A stretch of DNA of 64,000 nucleotides, from the NCBI GenBank assembly GCA_017408885.1, contig JAFQTT010000012.1, positions 1 to 64,000 of the forward strand, given 5' to 3'. Position 1 is the first letter of the stretch. Each line of letters starts with the position of its first letter. This DNA comes from Methanocorpusculum sp. Lineage in GTDB: Archaea; Halobacteriota; Methanomicrobia; Methanomicrobiales; Methanocorpusculaceae. Positions 52,333 to 60,879 of the stretch are shown here, piece after piece. Under the pieces are notes generated by a model. That model was not told where the DNA came from and did not search any database. It worked only from the letters and a program-made list of their open reading frames with translations. The position numbers and the translations under genes are program-made.

Positions 52333-52367
52333 ATGAATTAAATTCATAACTTATGAACATTATAAGG
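52333..52367 (+). promoter_or_regulatory. Two palindromes and TATA box upstream of exported methyltransferase-like gene
   Basis: ATGAAT-TAA-ATTCAT (52333-52347) overlaps TTCATAA-C-TTATGAA (52343-52357). The TATA-like ATTATAAGG (52359-52367) follows directly and the gene starts at 52406. The two overlapping dyads next to a TATA box look like a binding site for a dimeric regulator. Confidence 0.5.
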
Positions 52368-52405
52368 AGAAAAATACCTAAATCATAAGAGAGTATAGTT
52401 TAGTT

Positions 52406-53212
52406 ATGAATATCAGCCGAAAGCATGTTTTTGCAGTCTTAACAGCGGCTGTACTTGTCGCATCCATATTCGGGGCAGGATGTATCAGCACACTAAACCC
52501 GCTTCCGCAGGAGGTAATGGTTCGTGAGAATGTGATTGCGGTAGATTCTGAATACGTTCCGTCATCGCTTATTATGTCTCTTCTTTTTAATCCGAACGGA
52601 TATGAGACGAGCCTTTTTGATGCGCTTGATGAGTTCCTGCCGCGTGAAAACCCTGTAATCGAAGTTGGCGCAGGACTTGGAATTGTATCAGCGTATGTAA
52701 ACGACAGAATATTTATCAAGACAGAACACATTGCTTTAGAGCCCAATCCGTACTACACAACTCTGCTGAAGGAGACGAAGGCAAAGAACAACCTTGGAAC
52801 ACGCTTTGTACATGGAGCGATTAACTACGAATCTGCACTATCCCCATATGCGTTATCCAAAAACGGAGTGGACGGTGATGCATCAGCATATACATTGGTA
52901 TATACCTCAGACTCCATCATTGAATTGAAAATGGAGGTTCAGTCACTAACACTCTCAGAGGTTATCCGCGACTCAACCTTTGTGGACAAGAAAAACATAA
53001 CTCTGATTGTAGATGCTGAAGGAGTGTTTGAAGACATTCTTGATAATGAGCCAGCCCTCAGCAGTTCAGTATCAATTATCTTCGCAACCGTTTTCGATGA
53101 TACAGAAATCTTTGATATCAAAAGAAAAGCAGAAGCCGCAGGGTATGTTCTTGTGAATATGCCGTCTGCTGATGACAGCGGGCTTACTACCTTAGTCTTT
53201 AAGAGAATATAA
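52406..53212 (+). CDS. Lipoprotein with FkbM/methyltransferase-like fold
   Basis: This 268-aa protein starts with a signal peptide and a lipobox ending at Cys26 (SIFGAGC). The rest resembles a class I methyltransferase of the FkbM type: VIEVGAGLGIVSAYV (about 83-97), LEPNPYYTTLL, NLGTRFVHGAI and LIVDAEGVFEDIL (about 201-213). As a membrane-anchored outside protein it should have no access to SAM, so it may use the fold for binding or processing something else. The first helix in FkbM proteins is normally cytosolic, so the export signal is unexpected. Two palindromes lie in its promoter. Confidence 0.75.
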   Translation: MNISRKHVFAVLTAAVLVASIFGAGCISTLNPLPQEVMVRENVIAVDSEYVPSSLIMSLLFNPNGYETSLFDALDEFLPRENPVIEVGAGLGIVSAYVNDRIFIKTEHIALEPNPYYTTLLKETKAKNNLGTRFVHGAINYESALSPYALSKNGVDGDASAYTLVYTSDSIIELKMEVQSLTLSEVIRDSTFVDKKNITLIVDAEGVFEDILDNEPALSSSVSIIFATVFDDTEIFDIKRKAEAAGYVLVNMPSADDSGLTTLVFKRI

Positions 53213-53341
53213 CCCCACACTTTTTTCCGAGATAGATAAGTTTATCTCCTGTCATGCAGAATAAATAATCAGCGCTTTTATTGTTCGTTAGAACAGGTTT
53301 TGCAGACCATATTTCTTAGCGTATCCTTCTTGAGGTTTCTC

Positions 53342-53980
53342 ATGACACAGGTAAATGACGTAAAATCGGGAACTACCACAGTCGGTATTGCATTTGACAA
53401 CGGAGTTGTCCTTGCCACTGAACGCCGGGCAACTATGGGCAATTTAATCGCAAGCAAAAAAGCAAAGAAAGTCCACGCCATCTCTCAGAATATCGGAATG
53501 ACTATCGCCGGAACTGTCGGAGATGCACAGCGTCTTATCCGCATAATCAATGTAGAGTCCTCTCTCTACGAACTTCGCCGCGGATACCCAATTAGCGTCG
53601 GCGCTGTATCTACCGTGCTTTCCAACTACTTAAACGACAACCGCTTTACCCCGTACAGTGTTCAGCTCGTTGTCGGAGGGGTTGACGCAAACGGTCCATC
53701 ACTCTACTCCGTTGATGCCGCAGGAGGAGCAACCCTCGAAGAGAACTTCGTCTCTACAGGATCCGGTTCCTTTACCGCCTACGGTGTGTTAGAAGACCGC
53801 TTTGTACCAAACATGACAAAAGACGATGCAGTCCGCCTTGCAGTCCACGCACTGCGTGCCGCCATGCGCCGCGACGCTGCATCCGGTGAAGGCTACAATG
53901 TGGCAGTAATCACCAAAGACAAATTTGAATATATTGATGAGGATACGATAGCTGGCTGCTTGCAGCCGGCACATGCCTAA
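53342..53980 (+). CDS. psmB: Proteasome beta subunit
   Basis: Catalytic ring subunit of the archaeal 20S proteasome. The ATG at 53342 is preceded by GAGG; an upstream TTG 42 bases earlier is unlikely. The precursor MTQVNDVKSG is cleaved before TTTVGIAF, making Thr11 the N-terminal nucleophile. The 212-aa length and KSG-TTT pro-site match the family, with the conserved Lys in ATMGNLIASKKAKKV. The next gene (FttA) starts 20 bases downstream. Confidence 0.97.
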   Translation: MTQVNDVKSGTTTVGIAFDNGVVLATERRATMGNLIASKKAKKVHAISQNIGMTIAGTVGDAQRLIRIINVESSLYELRRGYPISVGAVSTVLSNYLNDNRFTPYSVQLVVGGVDANGPSLYSVDAAGGATLEENFVSTGSGSFTAYGVLEDRFVPNMTKDDAVRLAVHALRAAMRRDAASGEGYNVAVITKDKFEYIDEDTIAGCLQPAHA

Positions 53981-54000
53981 TCTTTTTTGGAACGATTTTT

Positions 54001-55911
54001 ATGCAGGTTGAAGACAGACTGAAAGAACTTAAAGAGACCATCAACAAAAAAGTCCCGCGCGGTGTTGAAGTAACCGATGTCGAATTCGAAGGACCTGAGA
54101 TGGTTATCTACACCGACAATCCGGAGAAGTTCGCAGCTGAACAGGATTTAATCAAAACACTCGCACGCGATTTAAGAAAGCGTATCGTGGTACGCCCAAA
54201 CATCTTAGGAGACACAGAGGTCGCCTATGATATGGTCAAGAAGGTTGTTCCAGAAGGTGCTGGAATTACTGATATCTTCTTCGATACAGACACTGGTGAG
54301 ATGCTTATCGAAGCAGAAAAACCTGGTGTTGTTATCGGAAAGAACGGAGCAACCCTTCGCGATATTACAATGAAGACAGGATGGACTCCGAGAGTTGTCA
54401 GAACTCCGCCGATTCCGTCTATGACAATCAAGCAGGTCAGACAGTACCTCCGTGAAGCACGCGACGAGAGAAAGGAGTTCCTCCGCCGTTGCGGAAGAAG
54501 AATCCACCGCGATTCTCTCTACTCGGGTCGTGACCGCGACCAGTGGCTCAGAGTGACAACTCTTGGATGCTGCCGTCAGGTAGGACGCGCTGCATTCCTG
54601 TTAACCACGCCGCAGAGCAAAGTCTTAATCGACTGCGGAGAATCTCCTGGAGCAACTGGTGCAGCATCTTCTCCGTACCTTCATGTACCTGAGATTTATC
54701 CATTCTCCACTCTTGACGCAGTCGTCTTAACCCACGCACACTTAGACCACTCCGCATACGTCCCGCTTCTGTACAGATACGGATACGACGGACCAGTCTA
54801 CACAACACCTGCAACTCGTGACTTAGCTGCAATGCTTCAGCTCGATTACCTTGATGTCAACAACAAGGAAGACAAAGCACCGCCGTACTCATCCAATGAG
54901 GTTCGTGAGTTTGTAAAGCACACCATTACCTTAGGCTACGGAGATGTCACAGACATCGCACCAGACTTAAAGCTCACCCTCCACAACGCAGGACACATCT
55001 TAGGTTCTGCAATCGCCCACTTCAACGTTGGAAACGGTCTCTACAATATTGCATTCACCGGTGACTTATACTACGCAAAGAGCAGACTGTTCAACCCGGC
55101 AGTCTCCCAGTTCCCAAGACTTGAAGCACTTGTAATGGAATCCACCTACGGTGGTTCCGAGGACTTCTCACCATCCAGAGCAGATGCAGAAGCACATCTC
55201 TGCGAAGTCATCAGCGAGACTTTATCCCGCGGCGGAAAGGCATTAATTCCGGCATTCGCTGTCGGACGTTCCCAGGAGCTTATGCTCGCATTAGAGGAAG
55301 GTATCAGAAACAAGAAGCTTCCGGCATGTAAGATTTACTTAGATGGTATGATTAAGGAAGCAACAGCAATGCACACTGCATATCCTGAGTACCTGAATAA
55401 TGACTTAAGAAACCAGATCTTCCGCGATAACTACAACCCGTTCCTTGCCGAGTGCTTTGAACAGGTTGATTCCTACGAGAAGCGTCAGGAGGTTATCTTC
55501 TCCAAGGACCCGTGCGTTATCATCTCAACATCCGGTATGTTAAACGGCGGACCGGTCCTCGATTACCTCTCGAACCTTGCAGAGTCTGAGAAGAACACTT
55601 TAATCTTCGTCGGTTACCAGGCAGACGGAACCTACGGACGCCGCATCCAGAAGGGATGGCGTGAGGTCCCGATGGGTAAGAAGGGCAGTATCATTATCAA
55701 TATGGAAGTCCAGACCGTCGAAGGTTTCTCCGGTCACGCAGACAGAAAACAGCTCATGAACTATGTGCAGTACGTTCAGCCAAAGCCGGAGCGTGTTTTC
55801 ACAATCCACGGTGAAGAGTCCAAGACCATCGACCTTGCAAGTTCCATCTACAAGAAATACCACATCCAGACTGTGTCTCCGCAGAACTTAGAGACATACC
55901 GTCTGGTGTAA
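54001..55911 (+). CDS. fttA: FttA/aCPSF1 transcription termination factor (KH-beta-CASP nuclease)
   Basis: Archaeal factor that terminates transcription by cutting nascent RNA. The 636-aa protein has KH domains in the first 140 residues ([15 protein letters not shown]), then a metallo-beta-lactamase domain with the zinc motif [12 protein letters not shown] (about 240-251) and GHILGSAIA. The beta-CASP domain follows ([30 protein letters not shown] near the C-terminus). It follows psmB by 20 bases, so proteolysis and RNA termination may share a transcript. Confidence 0.97.
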   Translation: MQVEDRLKELKETINKKVPRGVEVTDVEFEGPEMVIYTDNPEKFAAEQDLIKTLARDLRKRIVVRPNILGDTEVAYDMVKKVVPEGAGITDIFFDTDTGEMLIEAEKPGVVIGKNGATLRDITMKTGWTPRVVRTPPIPSMTIKQVRQYLREARDERKEFLRRCGRRIHRDSLYSGRDRDQWLRVTTLGCCRQVGRAAFLLTTPQSKVLIDCGESPGATGAASSPYLHVPEIYPFSTLDAVVLTHAHLDHSAYVPLLYRYGYDGPVYTTPATRDLAAMLQLDYLDVNNKEDKAPPYSSNEVREFVKHTITLGYGDVTDIAPDLKLTLHNAGHILGSAIAHFNVGNGLYNIAFTGDLYYAKSRLFNPAVSQFPRLEALVMESTYGGSEDFSPSRADAEAHLCEVISETLSRGGKALIPAFAVGRSQELMLALEEGIRNKKLPACKIYLDGMIKEATAMHTAYPEYLNNDLRNQIFRDNYNPFLAECFEQVDSYEKRQEVIFSKDPCVIISTSGMLNGGPVLDYLSNLAESEKNTLIFVGYQADGTYGRRIQKGWREVPMGKKGSIIINMEVQTVEGFSGHADRKQLMNYVQYVQPKPERVFTIHGEESKTIDLASSIYKKYHIQTVSPQNLETYRLV

Positions 55912-55914
55912 TTT

Positions 55915-56343
55915 TTATTTTACCTGATGTTCATGGGACACAAGTCCCATTTTTTTGAAAACAGAAAGAATCTCTTCTGTCGGCTCTTCTTCGCGGAAGA
56001 ACAGGTGGCTTTTACAGTCGCAGTCAGAGCAGCCAAAGTTTTCCACGCAGTCACCGCTGATGCCTGCGGCTAATATGCATTCAAGTCTGTCTCCGGTTTC
56101 TGCGCAGATGGTTTTTTCAAGAACTGCTTCTTCCATCAGATAGTCGATATGCCATTTGGCTTTTCTGTATCTCTCGCGGTAAAAACGAATGTGGCGTGAT
56201 ACGCGGGAAAGCCCTCCAGAGCCTAAGGCTGAGCCTGCGTAGATGTAGTAACCAGGTTTGAAGGAGATGATACCTAATGCTCCTATTCGAATTTCTTTTG
56301 GTTCAGTGAGGCGGAGGATTAGGGTGTAGATTCCTTTTTGCAT
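55915..56343 (-). CDS. GIY-YIG (DUF123/COG1833) nuclease-like protein
   Basis: This 142-aa protein begins KGIYTLILRL and has PGYYIYAGSALGSGGLSRVSRHI, the GIY-YIG pattern with conserved Tyr and Arg. It matches the DUF123 family, small archaeal GIY-YIG proteins of unknown target. A Cys cluster (CSDCDC) with HL follows near residue 105 and may bind metal. It is convergent with FttA and lies one base after the MBL gene. Confidence 0.87.
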   Translation of the reverse strand: MQKGIYTLILRLTEPKEIRIGALGIISFKPGYYIYAGSALGSGGLSRVSRHIRFYRERYRKAKWHIDYLMEEAVLEKTICAETGDRLECILAAGISGDCVENFGCSDCDCKSHLFFREEEPTEEILSVFKKMGLVSHEHQVK

Positions 56344-56344
56344 G

Positions 56345-56935
56345 TCAGATGAGATTTCTCTTCGAAAGCATCACATGTGCCTTTGCACCTGCTTCGACAG
56401 GTTCACCATGTCCGCTCCAGAGTGATTCCACCGGAAGCTCTGCCATGCGGGAGACTGAGTTTCGAAGATCGCTGATGCTTCCAGTTGGAAAGTCATATCT
56501 GCCGTATGAGCCTTCAGGGAAGATGGTATCTCCTGCGATTAAGATGCCGTCTTCTTCGCGAAAGAGGCAGATGCTGCCGCCCGTGTGTCCCGGAGTGTGG
56601 AAAACAGTAAAGCCGTCGATTACATCACCGTCTTTTAACGGCTCGGCATTGATTGGAATCTGCGGAGAGCCGAAGTGTGTTGAAAGGGACAGCGATGAAT
56701 CGGTTAGGAATGGGAGTTCATGTTCTCCAATGTAGATTTTAGCTCCGGTGAGTTTTGCAATCTCATTTGCGTGGACTGTGTGGTCGAAGTGACCGTGAGT
56801 TAAGACGATATTTTTTATCTGGTATTTGTATGGAATGATTCTTTCCGGGTCGATTCCGGCGTCGATTAGGGTGTGGTTGACGAGGTATGAATTAGCCTGC
56901 CAGAAACGGCCATCAATTGTTATTGGATTGCTCAT
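56345..56935 (-). CDS. Metallo-beta-lactamase-fold hydrolase (glyoxalase II-like)
   Basis: This 196-aa protein has the MBL motif LTHGHFDHTV, HTPGHTGGSICLF, AGDTIF and SGHGEP. Compact members of this type hydrolyse thioesters such as S-acylglutathione-like compounds or act on other small molecules. The substrate is not obvious. The CCATATATCC box lies only about 13 bases before the start codon, too close for a normal TATA distance. Confidence 0.9.
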   Translation of the reverse strand: MSNPITIDGRFWQANSYLVNHTLIDAGIDPERIIPYKYQIKNIVLTHGHFDHTVHANEIAKLTGAKIYIGEHELPFLTDSSLSLSTHFGSPQIPINAEPLKDGDVIDGFTVFHTPGHTGGSICLFREEDGILIAGDTIFPEGSYGRYDFPTGSISDLRNSVSRMAELPVESLWSGHGEPVEAGAKAHVMLSKRNLI

Positions 56936-57023
56936 GGGTGTATGGATATATGGGTGTGGATGAGGGAAAGAGGTTTTGGGGCATGAGTGGTTGTGAAAAT
57001 GAGTAATGATGATATTGATATTT

Positions 57024-57055
57024 GAAAAGTGAGATGGGTTGTTCTCTCACTTTTC
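57024..57055. terminator. Perfect 11-bp hairpin
   Basis: GAAAAGTGAGA (57024-57034) pairs with TCTCACTTTTC (57045-57055) with a ten-base loop. It lies downstream of the 164-aa minus-strand gene and is likely its terminator. A second small hairpin, TATCAG-CATT-CTGATA, is adjacent (57056-57071). Confidence 0.5.
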
Positions 57056-57179
57056 TATCAGCATTCTGATAAGATATTCTTCTATCATTAAGCAGATGCA
57101 AAGCAGCCAGTATAGGAAATACTGAACCGGCTCTTCACAGATGAAGTCCTGGATTTTCTCCCGGAGCTTTTGTTTGTGT

Positions 57180-57674
57180 TTATGCTCCTGCCTCTTCTCC
57201 GCCGAAGATGGCAAAGGTATCTGCCCAGGTTTCGATTGCTTCGATGGTTGCATCTTCTGCAAATCCGGTGACATGGATGTATTCGCGGGTGAATGTGATG
57301 ATGAAGGTATCTTCTTCTCTTTCGCAGGAGTATTTGACACTCCAGGTGTCATCTTCGGAATCGCGGGAGGCAGACCCTCCAACTCCTGCTACAGTTTCAG
57401 CGGCTTCAGTTCCGGTAAGAAGAGATGCCATGTCGTTGTATGCAGTTTTGTCTGCTGCGTAGCAGTTGATGTAACCTTTGTCATCTCCTGCGGCATCGAA
57501 GTACTCGACCTTTACCTTGTAGGAGGAAGTGGATGCAGCTTTTCTGGTTATGGCCATACTTTCGTCTGCAAGGAAGTTTGCAATTCCTGCCTCAAAGTCG
57601 TCGATGTTTTCGATTTTGTTGTAGGTTCTTTTGGCGGTTCTGGATTTTGCGGTTTCAACAAAGTTAGATGTCAT
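57180..57674 (-). CDS. Soluble protein of unknown function
   Basis: I do not recognise this 164-aa protein. It starts MTSNFVETAKSRTAKRTYNK. The rest is alternating beta/alpha in pattern, with VKVEYFDAAGDDKGYINCYA and FIITFTREYIHVTGF as beta-like stretches, ending acidic (FAIFGGEEAGA). No membrane span. The leader upstream contains a perfect hairpin GGACAGA-GATG-TCTGTCC (57689-57706) next to the ATG, so translation may be controlled. A Cys-rich frame on the other strand is less plausible. Confidence 0.7.
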   Translation of the reverse strand: MTSNFVETAKSRTAKRTYNKIENIDDFEAGIANFLADESMAITRKAASTSSYKVKVEYFDAAGDDKGYINCYAADKTAYNDMASLLTGTEAAETVAGVGGSASRDSEDDTWSVKYSCEREEDTFIITFTREYIHVTGFAEDATIEAIETWADTFAIFGGEEAGA

Positions 57675-57752
57675 GGTTTTCTCCGTCTGGACAGAGATGT
57701 CTGTCCTGTTTTGGTTTTCGAGAAGGAGAAGATACAGAGAAAAAAGCAGTTA

Positions 57753-57785
57753 GAGAGAGCAGGTGCTTTTCTTCTCTGCTCTCTC
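57753..57785 (-). terminator. Hairpin with T run between HTH operon and 164-aa gene
   Basis: GAGAGAGCAG (57753-57762) pairs with CTGCTCTCTC (57776-57785); on the minus strand TAACTGCTTTTTT follows. It would end the operon that begins at 60157. A TATA-like ATTTATATC lies just upstream on the minus strand (57813-57822). Confidence 0.5.
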
Positions 57786-57873
57786 TTCTCTGATTATCTA
57801 TTGCATTTTGTCTGATATAAATAGGTAGGAGGTCTGGGCGATTTTTGTGGAAAAATAGATTTGAGACTCTATT

Positions 57874-58074
57874 TCAGAGTCTCAGACGCTGTTTTGTTTC
57901 AGCTCCTATCAGGTAATACTTGGCTTTTAGACCATGGTGATGCATGGCATTTCTAACAGAGTCCAATGAGCATCCAAGTCTTCTGGAGATTCGAAGCGGA
58001 GTTCCTTCTTCATCGATTAAGGTTTGGAGTTTTCTTCGGTCTGCAAGTTCTTCAATGTCGCGCCATGTTTTCAT
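57874..58074 (-). CDS. Small helix-turn-helix protein
   Basis: This 66-aa protein starts MKTWRDIEELADRRKL and contains TPLRISRRLGCSLDSVRNAMHHHGL, a compact helix-turn-helix of the Homeodomain-like type. It is the last gene of the coupled operon 57874-60157 and overlaps the preceding gene by four bases (ATGA). Likely a regulator or a DNA-binding accessory of the cassette. Confidence 0.7.
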   Translation of the reverse strand: MKTWRDIEELADRRKLQTLIDEEGTPLRISRRLGCSLDSVRNAMHHHGLKAKYYLIGAETKQRLRL

Positions 58075-58628
58075 GATGTATCCTTCTCCTGTACAACCCA
58101 GTCGGTCGTTTTCATCCGTGTTTCGATGAGTTCTGCGGCATCTTCTGCAAGCATGGTGCGTGCAACATCACCTACCGTCACGTATTCGAAGTTCCGGATT
58201 TCTTTGTCCCCTATTTTTTCTTTGACGAGGTTATAGAGTGTTTTCTTTCCAAGAATCTTTGCAGCATCCGATGCTTTTATGCTTACAAGCTCTTCGAACA
58301 GTTCCGGATATTTCTGACGCATGAGAGAGATGTTTACACGGCTTTCCGGGCGTTCGATTGATATGATTTCATAGAGTTTAGAGGCGGTGTTTTGTTCGAT
58401 GAGTGAAGAAATTTCCTTTCTGTACTCTTCGTTTATGAAACCTGCAATCCATCGGGCTGCTTCCCTGCATTGATAGAGCCAGTATGCTCTTTCATGGCTT
58501 GAGAGTGCCGGACAAGGATATTTTGAGGTTATGGCATCCAGGAAATCCTGTGGTGTATGATACACCACAAGGTTGTCAGAGGCATTGGCTGCTTCAAGAT
58601 TTTCAGGTGTTATTTGTTCTGTGTTCAT
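58071..58628 (-). CDS. Unknown protein of the HNH operon
   Basis: This 185-aa protein is helical and charged. The middle part has YWLYQCREAARWIAGFINEEYRKEI, and the later part has VSIKASDAAKILGKKTLYNLVKEKIGD, which resembles a helix-turn-helix. I do not recognise the family. Start and end overlap the neighbours by four bases each (58625-58628, 58071-58074), so it is made in fixed ratio with the HNH protein. Confidence 0.7.
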   Translation of the reverse strand: MNTEQITPENLEAANASDNLVVYHTPQDFLDAITSKYPCPALSSHERAYWLYQCREAARWIAGFINEEYRKEISSLIEQNTASKLYEIISIERPESRVNISLMRQKYPELFEELVSIKASDAAKILGKKTLYNLVKEKIGDKEIRNFEYVTVGDVARTMLAEDAAELIETRMKTTDWVVQEKDTS

Positions 58629-59311
58629 ATGTCACCTCTGATGATACAGCGTACAGTTGTCATTGTTATGTTGTAACGCCTGGCAATCTGTAAGAGAGAT
58701 GTTCCGTTTGAGGCTTCTTTTCGTATACGGCTTTGGATGTCTGGATTTATTTGTGAAGCTTCTTCTTTGGCACGCTCCAGATTTTGTTCACGCGGCGGGT
58801 TTGTTTTGTATCGCTGATAGGTTACAATCCTGCGAATGGTGGTTTCTGATACACCGTATTGTTCTGCAAGTGTGCGTCTTGAGTATCCTTCTTTGTGCAG
58901 CTTTCGAATTTCTTCGGCATCAGCGAAGGTTAGTGCAAGGCTGCTTCGTGCAGTGTTGTCATGTCCTGTTATCAGCTGGAGGTTTTGAAGGCGGTTGTCC
59001 TCTTTGTTTCCGTTGATGTGGTCTATCTGGTATTCGGCATCAGGGATTCCATGAGCTGCTATCCAGATGATTCGATGAACCCGAAAGATTTGTTTGTGGT
59101 CGGTTACGGTTAAATATCCGTTTCTTTTGGGTGATTCTTTGAGGTTTGCTTTTTTGACCGTTGAGTATATGTGTCCGGTGTCAAGTGACGGGCGCCATAT
59201 GCCGCGATCGATTCTGCGCTGGATTTCAGCATCGTTTTTTCGGCAGTAGTGTTCGGTTGGGAGGATAGTGTTCTCCTGTGTCTCCGAAGAATGGGTTGGA
59301 TTTTGCGTCAT
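58625..59311 (-). CDS. HNH endonuclease with two C-terminal DNA-binding repeats
   Basis: This 228-aa protein has an HNH_3-type nuclease core (about residues 78-125: HRIIWIAAHGIPDAEYQIDH, INGNKEDNRLQNLQLITGHD), as in phage and intron homing nucleases. It is followed by two helix-turn-helix segments: LTFADAEEIRKLHKEGYSRR with TLAEQYGVSETTIRRI, and GTSLLQIARRYNITMTTVRC. Homing-type HNH enzymes are often found alone; being third in a coupled operon with other DNA-binding proteins is unusual. It may act with its neighbours in DNA exclusion or element movement. Confidence 0.85.
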   Translation of the reverse strand: MTQNPTHSSETQENTILPTEHYCRKNDAEIQRRIDRGIWRPSLDTGHIYSTVKKANLKESPKRNGYLTVTDHKQIFRVHRIIWIAAHGIPDAEYQIDHINGNKEDNRLQNLQLITGHDNTARSSLALTFADAEEIRKLHKEGYSRRTLAEQYGVSETTIRRIVTYQRYKTNPPREQNLERAKEEASQINPDIQSRIRKEASNGTSLLQIARRYNITMTTVRCIIRGDI

Positions 59312-59592
59312 TGTTTTTCCTCCATGATAGAGAGGAATGCAAGTTCTGCTCCCTGCAGGAAGATTTCATCAGTCCTGGAGGTGACAGATATCTCAGCAAT
59401 TAGTGCCTGAATGCCTTTCATGCATGCTGAAAAATGGCTTTGGTCAGATGCGGTTTCGAAACATTTTCTGCATGCAAGGATGAGTTCAGTGCGGTACTGT
59501 TCGTTTGTTTGTATGCTGTATCTTTTGGGGTGCGTGGACTCTGCATAGATTGCAGGGTTGTCTGCATTTTGCGGAGGTGTTGGTATATTCAT
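59308..59592 (-). CDS. Unknown small protein of the HNH operon
   Basis: This 94-aa protein has a disordered Pro/Asn-rich N-terminus (MNIPTPPQNADNP) and two amphipathic helices (TELILACRKCFETASDQSHF and DEIFLQGAELAFLSIMEEK). Family unknown. It overlaps the HNH gene by four bases (ATGA). Confidence 0.65.
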   Translation of the reverse strand: MNIPTPPQNADNPAIYAESTHPKRYSIQTNEQYRTELILACRKCFETASDQSHFSACMKGIQALIAEISVTSRTDEIFLQGAELAFLSIMEEKQ

Positions 59593-59635
59593 GATTTTAT
59601 GTCCGATATTTTGTTTGGCGGTGATATTCAGGGTT

Positions 59636-60157
59636 TTATTCCTGATTTGTTCTGTATTCCATCTGTTCTTCCCTGTAGCGGATAAGTTCAGTTCTGTTTA
59701 CGGCGTCGAATGCAGTGTATGCTTCTTTCAAATCGCTTTCGGTTACCCAGATTCCGGTTTGTTCGCGGTAGATGGCACGGATGTCTTTCCAGGTGCTGGT
59801 AAAGGCGATGTCTTTTCCTTTCATGGCGATTACAGGAAACAGGTTTTCACGAATTATGGTCTGCAGGTCTGATAAGATCTGTTCTTCTGAGATTTTAGGA
59901 ACTGATTTTTCCATCCAGATTTTGAGTGAATCCGGAAGGGTTGGCAGATGTTGAGATATGCCGGGTTGTCCTTGAATGGTGCTGGTTTGGTTTGTGGTCT
60001 CATCAGCTGAGGTTCCAAGCAGAACTGCATATGAAACTGCAGTGAAGAATTCAGCACGGGATGCATATCCGAGGCGGTGTATTCTGCGGTCTAGTTTTTC
60101 TATCAGTCCGGCATCTAGCCGGAAGTAGAACATTGGTTTGTCTGGATTTTTGCTCAC
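59636..60157 (-). CDS. Ribbon-helix-helix-type DNA-binding protein
   Basis: GTG start at 60157, 173 aa. The N-terminus (MFYFRLDAGLIEKLDRRIHRLGYASRAEFFTAV) has the beta strand followed by two helices of RHH/CopG proteins. The remaining 110 residues are helical and unrecognised (IWVTESDLKEAYTAFDAV). It is the first gene of the operon and a good candidate for its autoregulator. A palindrome-like ATCGAT-ATTTT-ATTGAT lies in the AT-rich region upstream (60319-60335). Confidence 0.75.
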   Translation of the reverse strand: MSKNPDKPMFYFRLDAGLIEKLDRRIHRLGYASRAEFFTAVSYAVLLGTSADETTNQTSTIQGQPGISQHLPTLPDSLKIWMEKSVPKISEEQILSDLQTIIRENLFPVIAMKGKDIAFTSTWKDIRAIYREQTGIWVTESDLKEAYTAFDAVNRTELIRYREEQMEYRTNQE

Positions 60158-60599
60158 ATTTTACTGTATCCTATGGTGGTTGGTATTTCCTGCTGCCTGA
60201 TATCTGCAGCCGGTTTTTTCTGTCTCAATGCAGGATTTAGAGTGTTTCTGCATCTCGACAAAACAGCATGTGTTTTGCGATATATTTTAATATTTTCAAT
60301 CATAATTTTGCAAAATAATCGATATTTTATTGATTTTAAGAATATGATGTCTTGCGAATATACGCGGAAGTTATGTAAATTCGTTATTTTGATTCGTCAT
60401 TTTAGGAAAGAAAAAACTGCCGCGCATGCAAAGACGTTTTTCTGCAATTGCGGGGCTTATAGTGTGCTCAGGTATGGTGTGTACCCGGCAAGGTCAGAAA
60501 AGAGCTCGGATGTTTTGTGGATTTTATGTTAGCATGAAGGAAAAATAGGTGTGAGAGATGATATTGGTTTTGGTTGTTTGTGTTTTTGCGGAACTTATA
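60158..60599. other. Non-coding AT-rich region
   Basis: No believable gene. The core 60270-60410 is very AT-rich, with TAAAATATATCGC (minus-strand TATA, 60278-60290) and ATCGAT-ATTTT-ATTGAT. It probably holds the promoter and operator of the RHH-HNH operon. An origin or attachment site cannot be excluded. Confidence 0.45.
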
Positions 60600-60866
60600 T
60601 TACTGAGTCTCTAATTTCCAGTATCCTTTCCTGCTGCTGCCTACCCGAATGATAATATTATTTTCTTTCAGCAAAAGTATGGTTTTTCGAATCTGTCTAT
60701 CAGATATTCCAAGAATATCAGTAAGTTCTTTTTGTGTGATTTCAGGATTTTGCTTTATGTATTCAAGTATTTTATCTTCATTCTTTGAAAGGAGATGGAA
60801 TATAGATGTTTTGATGACTAATACAATAATACAATCGTAAAAAGTACTATATCCTCTCAAAAACAT
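60600..60866 (-). CDS. Winged-helix protein, possible Fic partner
   Basis: The domain from about residue 25 (NEDKILEYIKQNPEITQKEL, then TDILGISDRQIRKTILLLKENNIIIRVGSSRKGYWKLE) is a winged helix like those at the C-termini of Fic and RecG-type regulators. Starts are possible at 60866, 60878 and 60899 (88, 92 or 99 aa); 60866 avoids overlap with the fic gene. The two genes diverge from one short shared region, so this protein may act as antitoxin or repressor. Confidence 0.65.
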   Translation of the reverse strand: MFLRGYSTFYDCIIVLVIKTSIFHLLSKNEDKILEYIKQNPEITQKELTDILGISDRQIRKTILLLKENNIIIRVGSSRKGYWKLETQ

Positions 60867-60879
60867 ATTATGTATCATA

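Noticed and set aside
57141-57815. A 224-aa plus-strand frame, Cys- and Phe-rich
   Set aside because: It lies opposite the 164-aa minus-strand gene; composition (runs of Phe, Cys, Ser) is typical of a reverse-strand shadow, and the minus-strand product has normal composition and a start with a ribosome site.
60173-60532. A 119-aa frame in the AT-rich spacer
   Set aside because: Cys/Phe/Ile-rich, no ribosome site, spans the probable promoter of the RHH operon.
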